Below, one piece after another: positions 53,692-60,810 of a DNA stretch of 64,000 nucleotides; within the stretch, counting starts at the first letter, position 1, and every line of letters starts with the position of its first letter. Under the pieces are notes generated by a model, which was not told the DNA's origin, made no database searches, and was given only the letters and a program-made list of their open reading frames with translations. The DNA lies in the IMG/VR virus record IMGVR_UViG_3300037041_000399, positions 1-64,000 of that record; one strand, written 5' to 3'. The position numbers and the translations under genes were made by a program. Source of the stretch: a virus.

Positions 53692-54126
53692 ATGAACCTA
53701 TTGAACACAACAACAGCAACTACAGTAAACAACGTTAGTATCCGTTTCGCAGACAATGGCACACGTATTGAAATGCGTGGTGAGTTTGCAGCCATCCGCG
53801 AAGTAATCGCAAGCAACCCAGGAGTATGCATCGACATGGACATGTATCAAGAAGGCCTCGACGAAGTAGTCGGAGGTATCTTCAATCGTGATGCACAACG
53901 CATCATCCTTGAGTTGACCTCAATGGGTGTTGAGCTTGAGAGAGACGGCTACAACACTTTCCGTGAAACAGGCCTAATGAATAACGGCTTTGTTCGCATT
54001 CGTGTATCAGAAGTAAATCTTCAGTTGCTAGCTGGAGAATCAATAGCTCGCCAAACAGCTGTAGCGGATGCAATCGGCGCATCAGTTACAGGCTCAATGC
54101 GTGGCTATGTAGTCTCAATGTGGTAA
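53692..54126 (+). CDS. Early-region hypothetical protein
   Basis: The 144-residue protein shows codon use like a highly expressed gene (many CGC, ATC, GAG codons), unlike neighbours. It is beta/alpha mixed with a Ser/Ala-rich end (ADAIGASVTGSMRGYVVSMW). No recognised family. An RBS leader, TTAATTATTTGGAGTATTA, precedes it and is repeated before the 54424 gene. Possibly an abundant early protein. Confidence 0.6.
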   Translation: MNLLNTTTATTVNNVSIRFADNGTRIEMRGEFAAIREVIASNPGVCIDMDMYQEGLDEVVGGIFNRDAQRIILELTSMGVELERDGYNTFRETGLMNNGFVRIRVSEVNLQLLAGESIARQTAVADAIGASVTGSMRGYVVSMW

Positions 54127-54169
54127 ATGTATAAGATAGTGCCAACAACTAACTTTAAAGGTGAACAAC

Positions 54170-54316
54170 ATGAATCCAGTACAAGCAGCACAAGCAGCAG
54201 TAGACGCGAAATTATTAGCAATGAAGATCGAACATGATGCAAGAATTAAAGCATTAGATGAAGATAAAGAATTCGCTAAAATGCTAGCAGAAATGCAAGC
54301 TAAGCTTAAATGCTAA
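54170..54316 (+). CDS. Small Ala/Lys-rich helical protein
   Basis: The 48-residue frame (PVQAAQAAVDAKLLAMKIEH...) starts at ATG 54170 with AAAGGTG upstream and predicts one long helix. A competing frame from 54127 has low-complexity Ser-rich content and is rejected. Its 3' end abuts the ribozyme leader. Confidence 0.55.
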   Translation: MNPVQAAQAAVDAKLLAMKIEHDARIKALDEDKEFAKMLAEMQAKLKC

Positions 54317-54347
54317 TAAAAGACCTGAGTAGGTCTCTAAACTGCTT

Positions 54348-54403
54348 AGTGTCTAAGGGATGTGTATCCCATACTGATGATGGTTCAAAAGAACCGAAAC
54401 ACT
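54348..54403 (+). ncRNA. Hammerhead ribozyme (type III)
   Basis: All parts of a hammerhead are present. Stem III is AGUGU 54348-54352 with ACACU 54399-54403. The cleavage triplet GUC ends at C54353. Stem I is U54354-A54373 and A54355-U54372, an A-A mismatch, then GGGAU 54357-54361 with AUCCC 54366-54370 and a GUGU loop. The core CUGAUGA is at 54374-54380. Stem II is GGUUC 54382-54386 with GAACC 54391-54395 and an AAAA loop. GAAA is at 54396-54399. One unpaired U (54381) after CUGAUGA departs from the consensus. It lies in the leader of the 54424 gene and would cut the early transcript there. Confidence 0.85.
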
Positions 54404-54423
54404 TAATTATTTGGAGTATTACT

Positions 54424-54600
54424 ATGTTTAACAAAATCAAAAATTATTTAAATGGCAACAGAAAAGAAATCGATGAAGCCAGAGAATTCCTTATCACATG
54501 GCAAGAAGGCCAAAAAGCTGCTGATGAACTAGTAGCTAAGTTTGAAGCAAAAGCCTTAGTAATGAAACTTGAAAGATTAGCGAGAGAACGTCATGCTTAA
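54424..54600 (+). CDS. Small charged helical protein behind a hammerhead ribozyme
   Basis: The start at 54424 has TTGGAG upstream; the longer frame from 54310 passes through the ribozyme. The 58 residues are helical and charged (EAREFLITWQEGQKAADELVAKFEAK). It overlaps the next gene by 8 bases. Cleavage by the ribozyme would leave a structured 5' end on its message. No known family. Confidence 0.6.
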   Translation: MFNKIKNYLNGNRKEIDEAREFLITWQEGQKAADELVAKFEAKALVMKLERLARERHA

Positions 54601-54784
54601 TGCTAAAGTGTTGGACTACACTAAAAAGTTCGGGAAAGAAGTTCTTAATGTTCTTCAAACACCTGTCTTTGAGATTAAAATTGGGGAACCCAAACCTCAA
54701 GAACCAACACAAGAAGTTAATGATAAAGCAGATGAATTAGCTGCTATGGTCGAACTCTTACAACGAAAATTTAATGGCTTATAA
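54593..54784 (+). CDS. Small hypothetical protein
   Basis: The 63 residues include a Pro/Glu-rich middle (EIKIGEPKPQEPTQEVNDK) and a C-terminal coiled-coil-like helix. It is coupled to the previous gene. No known family. Confidence 0.5.
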   Translation: MLNAKVLDYTKKFGKEVLNVLQTPVFEIKIGEPKPQEPTQEVNDKADELAAMVELLQRKFNGL

Positions 54785-54795
54785 AGGATATTATT

Positions 54796-55053
54796 ATGTT
54801 TACTTTTATTTCACACTTGTTCATGTCTCCATTTGAAATTTTTATGGAAACACTATTAAGCCCAATGGGTTTAATTATGATTGTAACGTTTGCATTAGCC
54901 ATTGTTGGTTACTTCAAAGTACGTCAAGCCAGAAAGAATCATGCGCACATTGTTGTTATCAACTTGTGGGAATTGATCTTCTGGGTATCAGTTGTTATAA
55001 CTTCAGGTTGTAACTTAGTATATGCAATCATGCATCCTTCAGTCTTTTGGTGA
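54796..55053 (+). CDS. Membrane protein, two spans
   Basis: The 85 residues have hydrophobic segments at about 23-43 (MGLIMIVTFALAIVGYF) and 55-78 (NLWELIFWVSVVITSGCNLVYA), joined by a basic loop (KVRQARKNHAH). This is a likely inner-membrane protein with AAGGA before the ATG. It may be a superinfection-exclusion or host-modifying factor. Confidence 0.55.
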   Translation: MFTFISHLFMSPFEIFMETLLSPMGLIMIVTFALAIVGYFKVRQARKNHAHIVVINLWELIFWVSVVITSGCNLVYAIMHPSVFW

Positions 55054-55056
55054 TTT

Positions 55057-55227
55057 ATGAAATTAAAATTTGCTTTCTATACATTGCTAACTATTCTAGT
55101 AGCAATTACAATGCTGTATGTAGGTGCGCTTCTTTACAAAGTAGCGTTGTTGTTAATCGCGGTATTATTACTAATCATCGGATACCAAGTATCTGAATTA
55201 ACACGGAGATTTACAAATGGCAGCTAA
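55057..55227 (+). CDS. Small membrane protein, two spans
   Basis: A 56-residue frame with two hydrophobic segments (FYTLLTILVAITMLYVGALL and VALLLIAVLLLIIGY). It starts three bases after the previous gene's stop and overlaps the next start by 11 bases. No strong RBS, so translation is probably coupled. Confidence 0.5.
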   Translation: MKLKFAFYTLLTILVAITMLYVGALLYKVALLLIAVLLLIIGYQVSELTRRFTNGS

Positions 55228-55534
55228 CATAAGGCTTCAAGGTTTCTATCCAGTAGCAACTGAAAAGGTTTTAAATGAAGAAGCTCCTGGGGATCTATTC
55301 TTATCTCCTTTAGTGTATAGGCATACCGTGCGTGAAGTTGATGCAAGTCAGTTAGTTGTAATGGAAGATGTAGAAAAATTCATGTGTGGTTCCGGATGGG
55401 ACTTCGCAGATGTAGTAGCTGTAGCAGATTTAACAGGAACAATTCCAATACCATTTTATGTGTTGAAGGAAAAGATTCCAAGGCTTTTAACCTTGGTTAA
55501 TAGGTACAAACCAAGATTTATAGAAACTGTGTAA
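55217..55534 (+). CDS. Early-region hypothetical protein
   Basis: The 105 residues contain VDASQLVVMEDVEKFMCGSGWDF and a basic end (RLLTLVNRYKPRF). CGGAG precedes the ATG. It ends just before a strong terminator. No recognised family. Confidence 0.55.
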   Translation: MAANIRLQGFYPVATEKVLNEEAPGDLFLSPLVYRHTVREVDASQLVVMEDVEKFMCGSGWDFADVVAVADLTGTIPIPFYVLKEKIPRLLTLVNRYKPRFIETV

Positions 55535-55540
55535 AACAAA

Positions 55541-55595
55541 CCCTCTCTGGCTCCTTCGGGAGCTGGGGAGGGCTTTCTCTCTTATTTTTTTTTTT
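55541..55595 (+). terminator. Strong rho-independent terminator before the RNA polymerase gene
   Basis: A 14-bp stem (55541-55554 with 55559-55572, three G-T pairs) closes a TTCG loop, and a long T-run follows at about 55583-55595. It separates the small early genes from the RNA polymerase gene, so the latter needs its own promoter or read-through. Confidence 0.85.
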
Positions 55596-55632
55596 CTCAA
55601 ACTGCAAACTTTGTAACCTTAGCTCATAACTG

Positions 55633-55708
55633 ATGCCTTCGGGCATCGAATCTTTGTAGTCTACCAGGACAGCTATGAAGAATATTCTACAGGATTCGAT
55701 TCTGTTAT
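55633..55708 (+). promoter_or_regulatory. Structured leader before the RNA polymerase gene
   Basis: GATGCC (55633-55638) pairs with GGCATC around TTCG. ATCGAATC...GTAG (from about 55646) can pair with CTACAGGATTCGAT (about 55689-55702). The fold covers the start of the short ORF at 55675. Confidence 0.4.
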
Positions 55709-55803
55709 GTGCTTTAATTTTGTTTAATGGCATTCGTATTGAAACATTTACGATGTTTATCTTTTTAACCTTAATACTACCTAGGAATCATAATGCGGAA
55801 TAA
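55675..55803 (+). CDS. Short membrane peptide overlapping the RNA polymerase start
   Basis: The 42-residue frame with AGGA five bases upstream of its ATG is hydrophobic (DSILLCALILFNGI and FTMFIFLTLIL). Its stop overlaps the polymerase start by 11 bases. It may act as a leader ORF coupling translation to the polymerase. Confidence 0.45.
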   Translation: MKNILQDSILLCALILFNGIRIETFTMFIFLTLILPRNHNAE

Positions 55804-58012
55804 GTTATTAAAGTCTTTACGTACAAGAATTGCTGTAGAAATTGCACCACAATCTCCAATTAAGTTTTTAAAGAAGCTTGACATAGAAGAGCATCTAGAT
55901 GAGATTATTGCAAACACTTACTTGTACACAAGACCTAAAAAGGGTTCTGACAAGGAAATTATAATGTCAGAAGTAATTTGTATTATTGGGCACAATATGC
56001 GAAAGGGCGAAAAGAAAGATTCAGCTACAGCAGCCAGATGTGGTGCTTTTATTTTATACTCATTTGCAGAGCTAGGCCTCACAGAAATAGTAATGACTAG
56101 TGCAGCTAATGGCCACGGCACATACGTAGTTAAAGTCGTAGATGAAAAGAGTATGCAGGAATTATGGGAAACAGTATCTAGACAGGGTGGTAAGGGTAAA
56201 TTACCATCAGCAACACCATATGCAGATTGGACAAGTTTTAGGCATGATACAGGTGCCGTTTTAGTTAAGACACAATCAAAAGCTGTAGCAGAAATCTTAA
56301 CACCTGAAACACATCCAATTGTATTTGAGTCTATTAATAAAAGTCAAAGAGTAGGTTGGCTGATTAACAAAGAAGTCTATAATATTGCTAAGTGGGCTTT
56401 AAGTAACAAAACAGAAGCATTCAGTGATATTTGGGAACAGCATAATCCACAAGCACGTACAACTAAATTAAGAGAGACTAAAGCTATTCTTAGTATTGCA
56501 GACAAGTTTACTGATATTCCTTTTTACCATTTGTACTATCTAGACTTTAGAGGTCGTAAATATCCAACTACAGCGTATCTACATGAGCAGTCTTCTGACA
56601 TTGCTAAGGGCTTATTAATGCGTCAAGACAAGAAGGTTATTGGACAAGATGGTTTCTTTTGGCTATGCGTATCAATTGCAAGTAACTGGGCAGGTAACTC
56701 AGGTAGAGAAGATGGTGCTAAGACAGATAAAATACCTCTAAAAGACAGATATCAGTGGGTACTAGACAATGAAGAAATTCTGACAGCGTATGCACTTTCG
56801 CCTAAGCTAAATCAAGGCTGGATGGAAGCTGATAAGCCTTGGCAATTCTTAGCTGCTTGTATTGAGCTTAAGAACGCGTTAAGTATGGGTTCTAGTTATC
56901 TTCAGTATGAGTCTCATGTAGAGTGTTTCATTGACGGTTCTACTAATGGCTCACAGCATTTAAGTGCTCTCACTAGAGATGAAATTACAGCACCATATGT
57001 TAATTTAGTACCATTAGAAATGCCTGGAGATTTATATGCATACGTGGCTAACCATGTGTGGAGTAAAATCTCGACTATTGTAAATGCAATGTCGCCAAGC
57101 TTAGTATTAGAGTGTGAAGAATTTATTGATGGATTAATAGCGTTAAAAAGAAAGATTGTTGCGGCTGAACCCAAATCAGAGTTACGTAGTCAATTAGTGT
57201 CACAAATAAGAGCATACAAAACAAAATGGACAGATGTCGGTGAAAAGGCTTCTCCAGTATTTTGGCATAGAATTAAAGATAGTAAGCAACGTAGAAAGAT
57301 TGTTAAAAGGAATGTAATGACATTACCGTATGGCGGTTCAGGGTATGGCTTGTCAGAACAACAAATTGATGATTCTAAAAAGCATGGTATAGAATTGTTA
57401 ATGAATATGGAACACAAATGGGCATCATGGATGGGACGATTAGTATTTGAAGATGCTAAAGAATCTTTACAAAGACCTATGATGCTATTAGAAGTATTTG
57501 AGAAAGCTGGAGCAGCTGCTGAGAAGAAAGGTAAATTCTTAGAGTGGACAGTGCCTGTTACAAATTTCCCTGTAGTGCAAAATTATACAGAAGGTCGTAC
57601 TAAAAAGATACATATTCAATGGGGTCCGAGAATTGGCATTAGGAGTGAAACCACCGGATACTTTGGAAATGATATACAATTACATATATGTTTTATTGAG
57701 GATCAAGTACCCTCAAAAGGAAAGCAGTCCCAAGGAGCAGCACCAAATGTAATCCATTCATTGGATGCAGCGCACTTAGCGATGACAACAGCTAAATGCG
57801 ATTTTCCTATTACGACTATACATGATTCCTATGGCTGCCTGCTTGCAGATATGCCTAAGCTATATCAATGTGTGCGTGATACTTTTGTCGAGCTTTACCA
57901 AGAGAATCCTTTGTTTCCCCTGATCGATAAGATAAATGGCGATTTAAGCTATTTAGATATGGGTGAGCTGGATGTTAATTTAATTCTAGAAAGTGAATAT
58001 GCTTTCGCATAG
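55793..58012 (+). CDS. T7-like single-subunit RNA polymerase
   Basis: The 739-residue enzyme transcribes phage genes from specific promoters. Motifs match T7 RNA polymerase: YLDFRGRKYP; motif A FIDGSTNGSQ with D381; motif B R501, K505, Y513-G514 in RRKIVKRNVMTLPYG; motif C H677-D678 in IHDSYG; and a C-terminal SEYAFA, like the FAFA foot of T7. Length is about 140 residues less than T7 (883), mainly in the N-terminal domain, which holds promoter-recognition and exit-channel parts in T7. AGGA lies before the ATG. A terminator and structured leader precede it. Confidence 0.95.
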   Translation: MRNKLLKSLRTRIAVEIAPQSPIKFLKKLDIEEHLDEIIANTYLYTRPKKGSDKEIIMSEVICIIGHNMRKGEKKDSATAARCGAFILYSFAELGLTEIVMTSAANGHGTYVVKVVDEKSMQELWETVSRQGGKGKLPSATPYADWTSFRHDTGAVLVKTQSKAVAEILTPETHPIVFESINKSQRVGWLINKEVYNIAKWALSNKTEAFSDIWEQHNPQARTTKLRETKAILSIADKFTDIPFYHLYYLDFRGRKYPTTAYLHEQSSDIAKGLLMRQDKKVIGQDGFFWLCVSIASNWAGNSGREDGAKTDKIPLKDRYQWVLDNEEILTAYALSPKLNQGWMEADKPWQFLAACIELKNALSMGSSYLQYESHVECFIDGSTNGSQHLSALTRDEITAPYVNLVPLEMPGDLYAYVANHVWSKISTIVNAMSPSLVLECEEFIDGLIALKRKIVAAEPKSELRSQLVSQIRAYKTKWTDVGEKASPVFWHRIKDSKQRRKIVKRNVMTLPYGGSGYGLSEQQIDDSKKHGIELLMNMEHKWASWMGRLVFEDAKESLQRPMMLLEVFEKAGAAAEKKGKFLEWTVPVTNFPVVQNYTEGRTKKIHIQWGPRIGIRSETTGYFGNDIQLHICFIEDQVPSKGKQSQGAAPNVIHSLDAAHLAMTTAKCDFPITTIHDSYGCLLADMPKLYQCVRDTFVELYQENPLFPLIDKINGDLSYLDMGELDVNLILESEYAFA

Positions 58013-58021
58013 GAGTTTATA

Positions 58022-58324
58022 ATGCAGTTAATGACAATTCGTGAGTACTTAGAAATGATTGAGTTTGAAGTGTGCTATCAGACATTGAGCCACAGGCTAA
58101 CCTTGCTAGGGGTCAAACCTCTTCATTTCAAACGAGTTGGTAAGAATTTAGCAGGGTTATTTAAATTGTCTGATTTACAAGCTGCTGGTAATTACAAGAA
58201 AAGGCTACCACGTAAGCCACAACCTATAGTCTTGCAAACAGAAATACTTACTTTTCTTAGTAACCCTTTAACACCTGTACATCGCTGGTACGGCTACAGA
58301 AATGAGGAATTAAAATGGCTTTAA
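58022..58324 (+). CDS. Putative DNA-binding protein
   Basis: The 100-residue protein opens TIREYLEMIEFEVCYQTLSH followed by RLTLLGVKPLHFKRVG and LFKLSDLQAAG, the pattern of a winged-helix/excisionase-type helix-turn-helix. The C-terminus is basic. It lies directly behind the RNA polymerase. Regulatory function is inferred. Confidence 0.5.
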   Translation: MQLMTIREYLEMIEFEVCYQTLSHRLTLLGVKPLHFKRVGKNLAGLFKLSDLQAAGNYKKRLPRKPQPIVLQTEILTFLSNPLTPVHRWYGYRNEELKWL

Positions 58325-58518
58325 CAATGTTTCCAGGCGGTATTAAAGAGCCTCAAGATAGAATACTTCTTGTGGTACAAGGCAAGCCAGAGCATATAGA
58401 GCAACTCAATGAGATGCTTAAAGCTGGATGGAGAGTAGCTGAAATTATTTCTCTTAGTGGATTTGCAAATCTACCGGGAGAAGCACATTATTTACTTAAT
58501 AGAGGAGATACGTTATGA
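58315..58518 (+). CDS. Hypothetical small protein
   Basis: The 67 residues (ILLVVQGKPEHIEQLNEMLKAGWRV...) form a small alpha/beta fold. It overlaps both neighbours. No recognised function. Confidence 0.5.
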   Translation: MALTMFPGGIKEPQDRILLVVQGKPEHIEQLNEMLKAGWRVAEIISLSGFANLPGEAHYLLNRGDTL

Positions 58519-58985
58519 AGATCTTAAGAACACCTTTACACAAGATTGTATCAGGTTCAACTGGAGTAGCTAATCCAGCTTTCTTAAATGCAGCAGCTTT
58601 AGGGCCAGAAGAAACTATAACTGAGATTATTAACAAGGCTATGACATACACAAGAGAACCTGCAACAGAAAAGTTCTCTACAGAAGTTTTGGCATACGTT
58701 AATAATGTAATTAATATGTACCTAAGAGAAATCTTAGTTAACGGTACTTGCTATAAGCATCACTTAGCTACAAATGATGTAGGGTTTGTATTTGATGTAT
58801 CCTACTCTACAACAGTAGGTAAAGGTACAGGAATTAGCGCTGAAGTGCAAGTACTACAAGATGATGATACAATTAGAGATTTCTATTTGCATTATCGTGT
58901 TGTGCTACCAAACGGTACTACAACAACATGGCGCATTGACAGCGTTGAAGATAGCAACTGGTTGAGCTATATGGCTCAAGAATAA
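58515..58985 (+). CDS. Hypothetical protein
   Basis: The 156-residue protein has a helical N-terminal half (ITEIINKAMTYTREPATEKF) and a beta-rich second half (YSTTVGKGTGISAEVQVLQDD). It overlaps the previous gene (ATGA). No recognised family. Confidence 0.55.
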   Translation: MKILRTPLHKIVSGSTGVANPAFLNAAALGPEETITEIINKAMTYTREPATEKFSTEVLAYVNNVINMYLREILVNGTCYKHHLATNDVGFVFDVSYSTTVGKGTGISAEVQVLQDDDTIRDFYLHYRVVLPNGTTTTWRIDSVEDSNWLSYMAQE

Positions 58986-58997
58986 TAGGAGAATAAA

Positions 58998-59399
58998 ATG
59001 AAAGATAAATTAGATACACTATTAGCATTAGCTTTAGTCCACAATTGGACTGTTGATAGAGAAATGGGCTATGAAATTGCAGAAGTAAAAGAATTTCATG
59101 GCACCGATCTTATAGAGTGGGACGAAGACTTTGCTGAAGAGATTGAAGAAGAATATGATGAAATGATGTATGTCTTTAGAAAAGACGGCACTGTCTTAAC
59201 GTATAATGAAGAATCAGGCAGCTACTTTAACTTCTATGATGCATTACAAGTAGAGCCTGATCCTCTTGAAACCTATTGGAGAGAAGCAATAGCTGATAGT
59301 ACATATGATACATTCTTAACAGAAAATATCAAACGCGGTAGCATACGAGAACCGAATCCAAACTATCCGTCTGAAGAAGACTTAAGAGTGACTTACTAA
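58998..59399 (+). CDS. Hypothetical acidic protein
   Basis: The 133-residue protein is strongly acidic (WDEDFAEEIEEEYDEMM). Such proteins may mimic DNA or inhibit host enzymes, but nothing specific is recognised. AGGAG lies before the ATG. Confidence 0.5.
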   Translation: MKDKLDTLLALALVHNWTVDREMGYEIAEVKEFHGTDLIEWDEDFAEEIEEEYDEMMYVFRKDGTVLTYNEESGSYFNFYDALQVEPDPLETYWREAIADSTYDTFLTENIKRGSIREPNPNYPSEEDLRVTY

Positions 59400-59400
59400 G

Positions 59401-59433
59401 TAATAAAGCCTGGGTATGCTTCTTAACTGCCCA
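59401..59433 (+). promoter_or_regulatory. Leader element similar to one before the hammerhead
   Basis: TAATAAAGCCTGGGTATGCT then TCTTAACTGCCCA aligns with the segment at 54314-54349, sharing TAATAAA, CCTG, GTA, TCT and AACTGC. TGGG/CCCA can pair here. Function unknown. Confidence 0.35.
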
Positions 59434-59455
59434 CAACTGACAGAAGGAGGTAGTC

Positions 59456-59833
59456 ATGTTAGGAATGACTCCAACACTATGTCTCGTTGCTGCAATGTAC
59501 TTCGAGGCTAGAAACCAAACGTCCGATGCCATGTTAGGTGTCGGTCAAGTATTAATGGAGAATACAGAGAATGGCAAAACTATGTATGACACATTGAAAA
59601 AGAAGGGGCTGTTCTCTTGGGCTAGGAAAGGAGTTAAAATACCTAAACCTAAGAGTCCGGCGGACGTTGAAGTTTTTGAGCATCAGCAGAAGCTGGCGCG
59701 AAAAATGCTTTTCAAACAACTTAGAACACCTTTATTACGAGGTAAGTATAGGTATTTTAATAATTGGCAACTAGGCAGGCGATTTAAGACTAATGTACCG
59801 TTAGTTAGAATTGATGACTTAGTTTTCTATTGA
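59456..59833 (+). CDS. SleB-like cell wall hydrolase
   Basis: The 125-residue protein has the SleB/CwlJ (Hydrolase_2) core: LVAAMYFEARNQTSDAMLGV with E17 as catalytic residue, QVLMENTENG, and a later FSWARKG. It should cut peptidoglycan. Its place in the early region, away from the endolysin and holin, is unusual. A strong GGAGG precedes the ATG. There is no signal peptide. Confidence 0.8.
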   Translation: MLGMTPTLCLVAAMYFEARNQTSDAMLGVGQVLMENTENGKTMYDTLKKKGLFSWARKGVKIPKPKSPADVEVFEHQQKLARKMLFKQLRTPLLRGKYRYFNNWQLGRRFKTNVPLVRIDDLVFY

Positions 59834-59840
59834 GGATTTT

Positions 59841-60101
59841 ATGGACAATATTAGAGCAGTAATTGATTATGTAATTGGGTCTGAGGCGTATGACTATGAA
59901 AACTACGTAACTGAAGTTTGGTGGGATCGAGACTTTTCACTAGAGAATAAAGAGCAACTAGAGATATCTTTGATAGATCCAGAAGTTGATCATCCCTATA
60001 AGACTGCAGTACTAGCACAGAGAGAGCTAGGAACCTTAGGAAAACCTGAACCTGTTTTTCTAGACCTAACAATGGATCAGTTTGCGGCATTAGTATCATG
60101 A
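59841..60101 (+). CDS. Hypothetical acidic protein
   Basis: The 86 residues are acidic (EAYDYENYVTEVWWDRDF). It overlaps the next gene (ATGA). No recognised family. Confidence 0.5.
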   Translation: MDNIRAVIDYVIGSEAYDYENYVTEVWWDRDFSLENKEQLEISLIDPEVDHPYKTAVLAQRELGTLGKPEPVFLDLTMDQFAALVS

Positions 60102-60262
60102 GTGTCTGGGAATATCTACTAATTGCCTACGCTATATTAGCTACGTATCGATTAGGCAAAGTTCTACAAGAGCTTATGCGATACAAAGAACATTGTGCTG
60201 ATTTAGAAGCACGATTAATTTTAACAACACTAGGTAAAAGACCTGATGACAGCCTTCACTAA
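60098..60262 (+). CDS. Small membrane-anchored protein
   Basis: A 54-residue frame with an N-terminal hydrophobic segment (VWEYLLIAYAILATY) followed by a helical charged part (KVLQELMRYKEHCADLEARL). It overlaps genes on both sides. This resembles a small anchored spanin- or holin-like peptide but is unproven. Confidence 0.5.
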   Translation: MSVWEYLLIAYAILATYRLGKVLQELMRYKEHCADLEARLILTTLGKRPDDSLH

Positions 60263-60416
60263 CGATGAAAGCCTTGAGCTATTACATTTATTAACTTTAC
60301 TTGGCGCTATAATAGGAATGCCTGAAGATCACGAAGCAGACAACTATAAGTTAACTGCAATTAAAATTATTGAATTTAAGGAGAACCTACATGCTAGTCT
60401 TGAAAACCGTTTATGA
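60246..60416 (+). CDS. Small hypothetical protein
   Basis: The 56-residue frame (ESLELLHLLTLLGAIIG ...) overlaps the previous gene by 17 bases and the next by 26. Continuous overlap and sensible composition support it weakly. Confidence 0.4.
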   Translation: MTAFTNDESLELLHLLTLLGAIIGMPEDHEADNYKLTAIKIIEFKENLHASLENRL

Positions 60417-60762
60417 TGTACGTGTATTGCCTGAAAGCTATAAAGATGTATTAGTTGATTTGGAGCCTGTCATTGGTGACCTTTCAAATCACCATGAGCT
60501 AATGGATAAGCTAGGCGGTAACGTATATATCCTTGAAGAAGAAGCAGAGTTAGAGAATATCGAAGTATATGACTTAGATCATGGAAATGGTACCTTACTT
60601 ACTATGCCAGGCTCATTTGACATGGCTGAGAGATTTGCAGGTGACTGGGTAAAAGTCATGAATGTTACTTCTAATTCAGGAGGTGCTGTTTATTATATAC
60701 CGCCTGCAGTTGCAGACCTTAACGATCATGTGTCCGAAAGTATTGATCTTTCGAATTACTAG
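60391..60762 (+). CDS. Hypothetical acidic protein
   Basis: The 123-residue protein starts at ATG 60391 with AAGGAG upstream. It is acidic with YILEEEAELENIEVYDLDHG in the middle. Its stop codon touches the 18-mer at 60763. No recognised family. Confidence 0.55.
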   Translation: MLVLKTVYDVRVLPESYKDVLVDLEPVIGDLSNHHELMDKLGGNVYILEEEAELENIEVYDLDHGNGTLLTMPGSFDMAERFAGDWVKVMNVTSNSGGAVYYIPPAVADLNDHVSESIDLSNY

Positions 60763-60780
60763 ACCCCGTTAAATTAACCC
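60763..60780 (+). promoter_or_regulatory. Repeated 18-mer, copy 6
   Basis: ACCCCGTTAAATTAACCC follows the stop of the previous gene and is 31 bp before the SSB-like gene. No C-rich stretch or hairpin follows. It heads the replication genes. Confidence 0.68.
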
Positions 60781-60810
60781 CTTCTAAACATTTATACATG
60801 AGATTTAAAA

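Noticed and set aside
53499-53738. 79-codon frame overlapping the 53459 gene
   Set aside because: It crosses the leader repeat and RBS of the 53692 gene and has Cys/Met-rich composition. The 53459 frame is coupled to its neighbour and has a membrane segment.
54127-54237. 36-codon frame starting at ATG 54127
   Set aside because: It gives a low-complexity Ser/Arg-rich peptide and overlaps the better 54170 frame, which has a clear ribosome-binding site.
54321-54395. Possible tRNA from four hairpins in a row
   Set aside because: No acceptor stem pairing and no TTCRANY T-loop. The right-hand part is explained by the hammerhead.
55629-55660. Second hammerhead core (CTGATG...CGAATC)
   Set aside because: The final A of CUGAUGA and the GAAA box are missing; it is a plain GATGCC-TTCG-GGCATC hairpin.
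55661-55708. tRNA-like T-arm (ATTCGAT loop)
   Set aside because: No anticodon arm or acceptor stem in the right place; it overlaps a short ORF.
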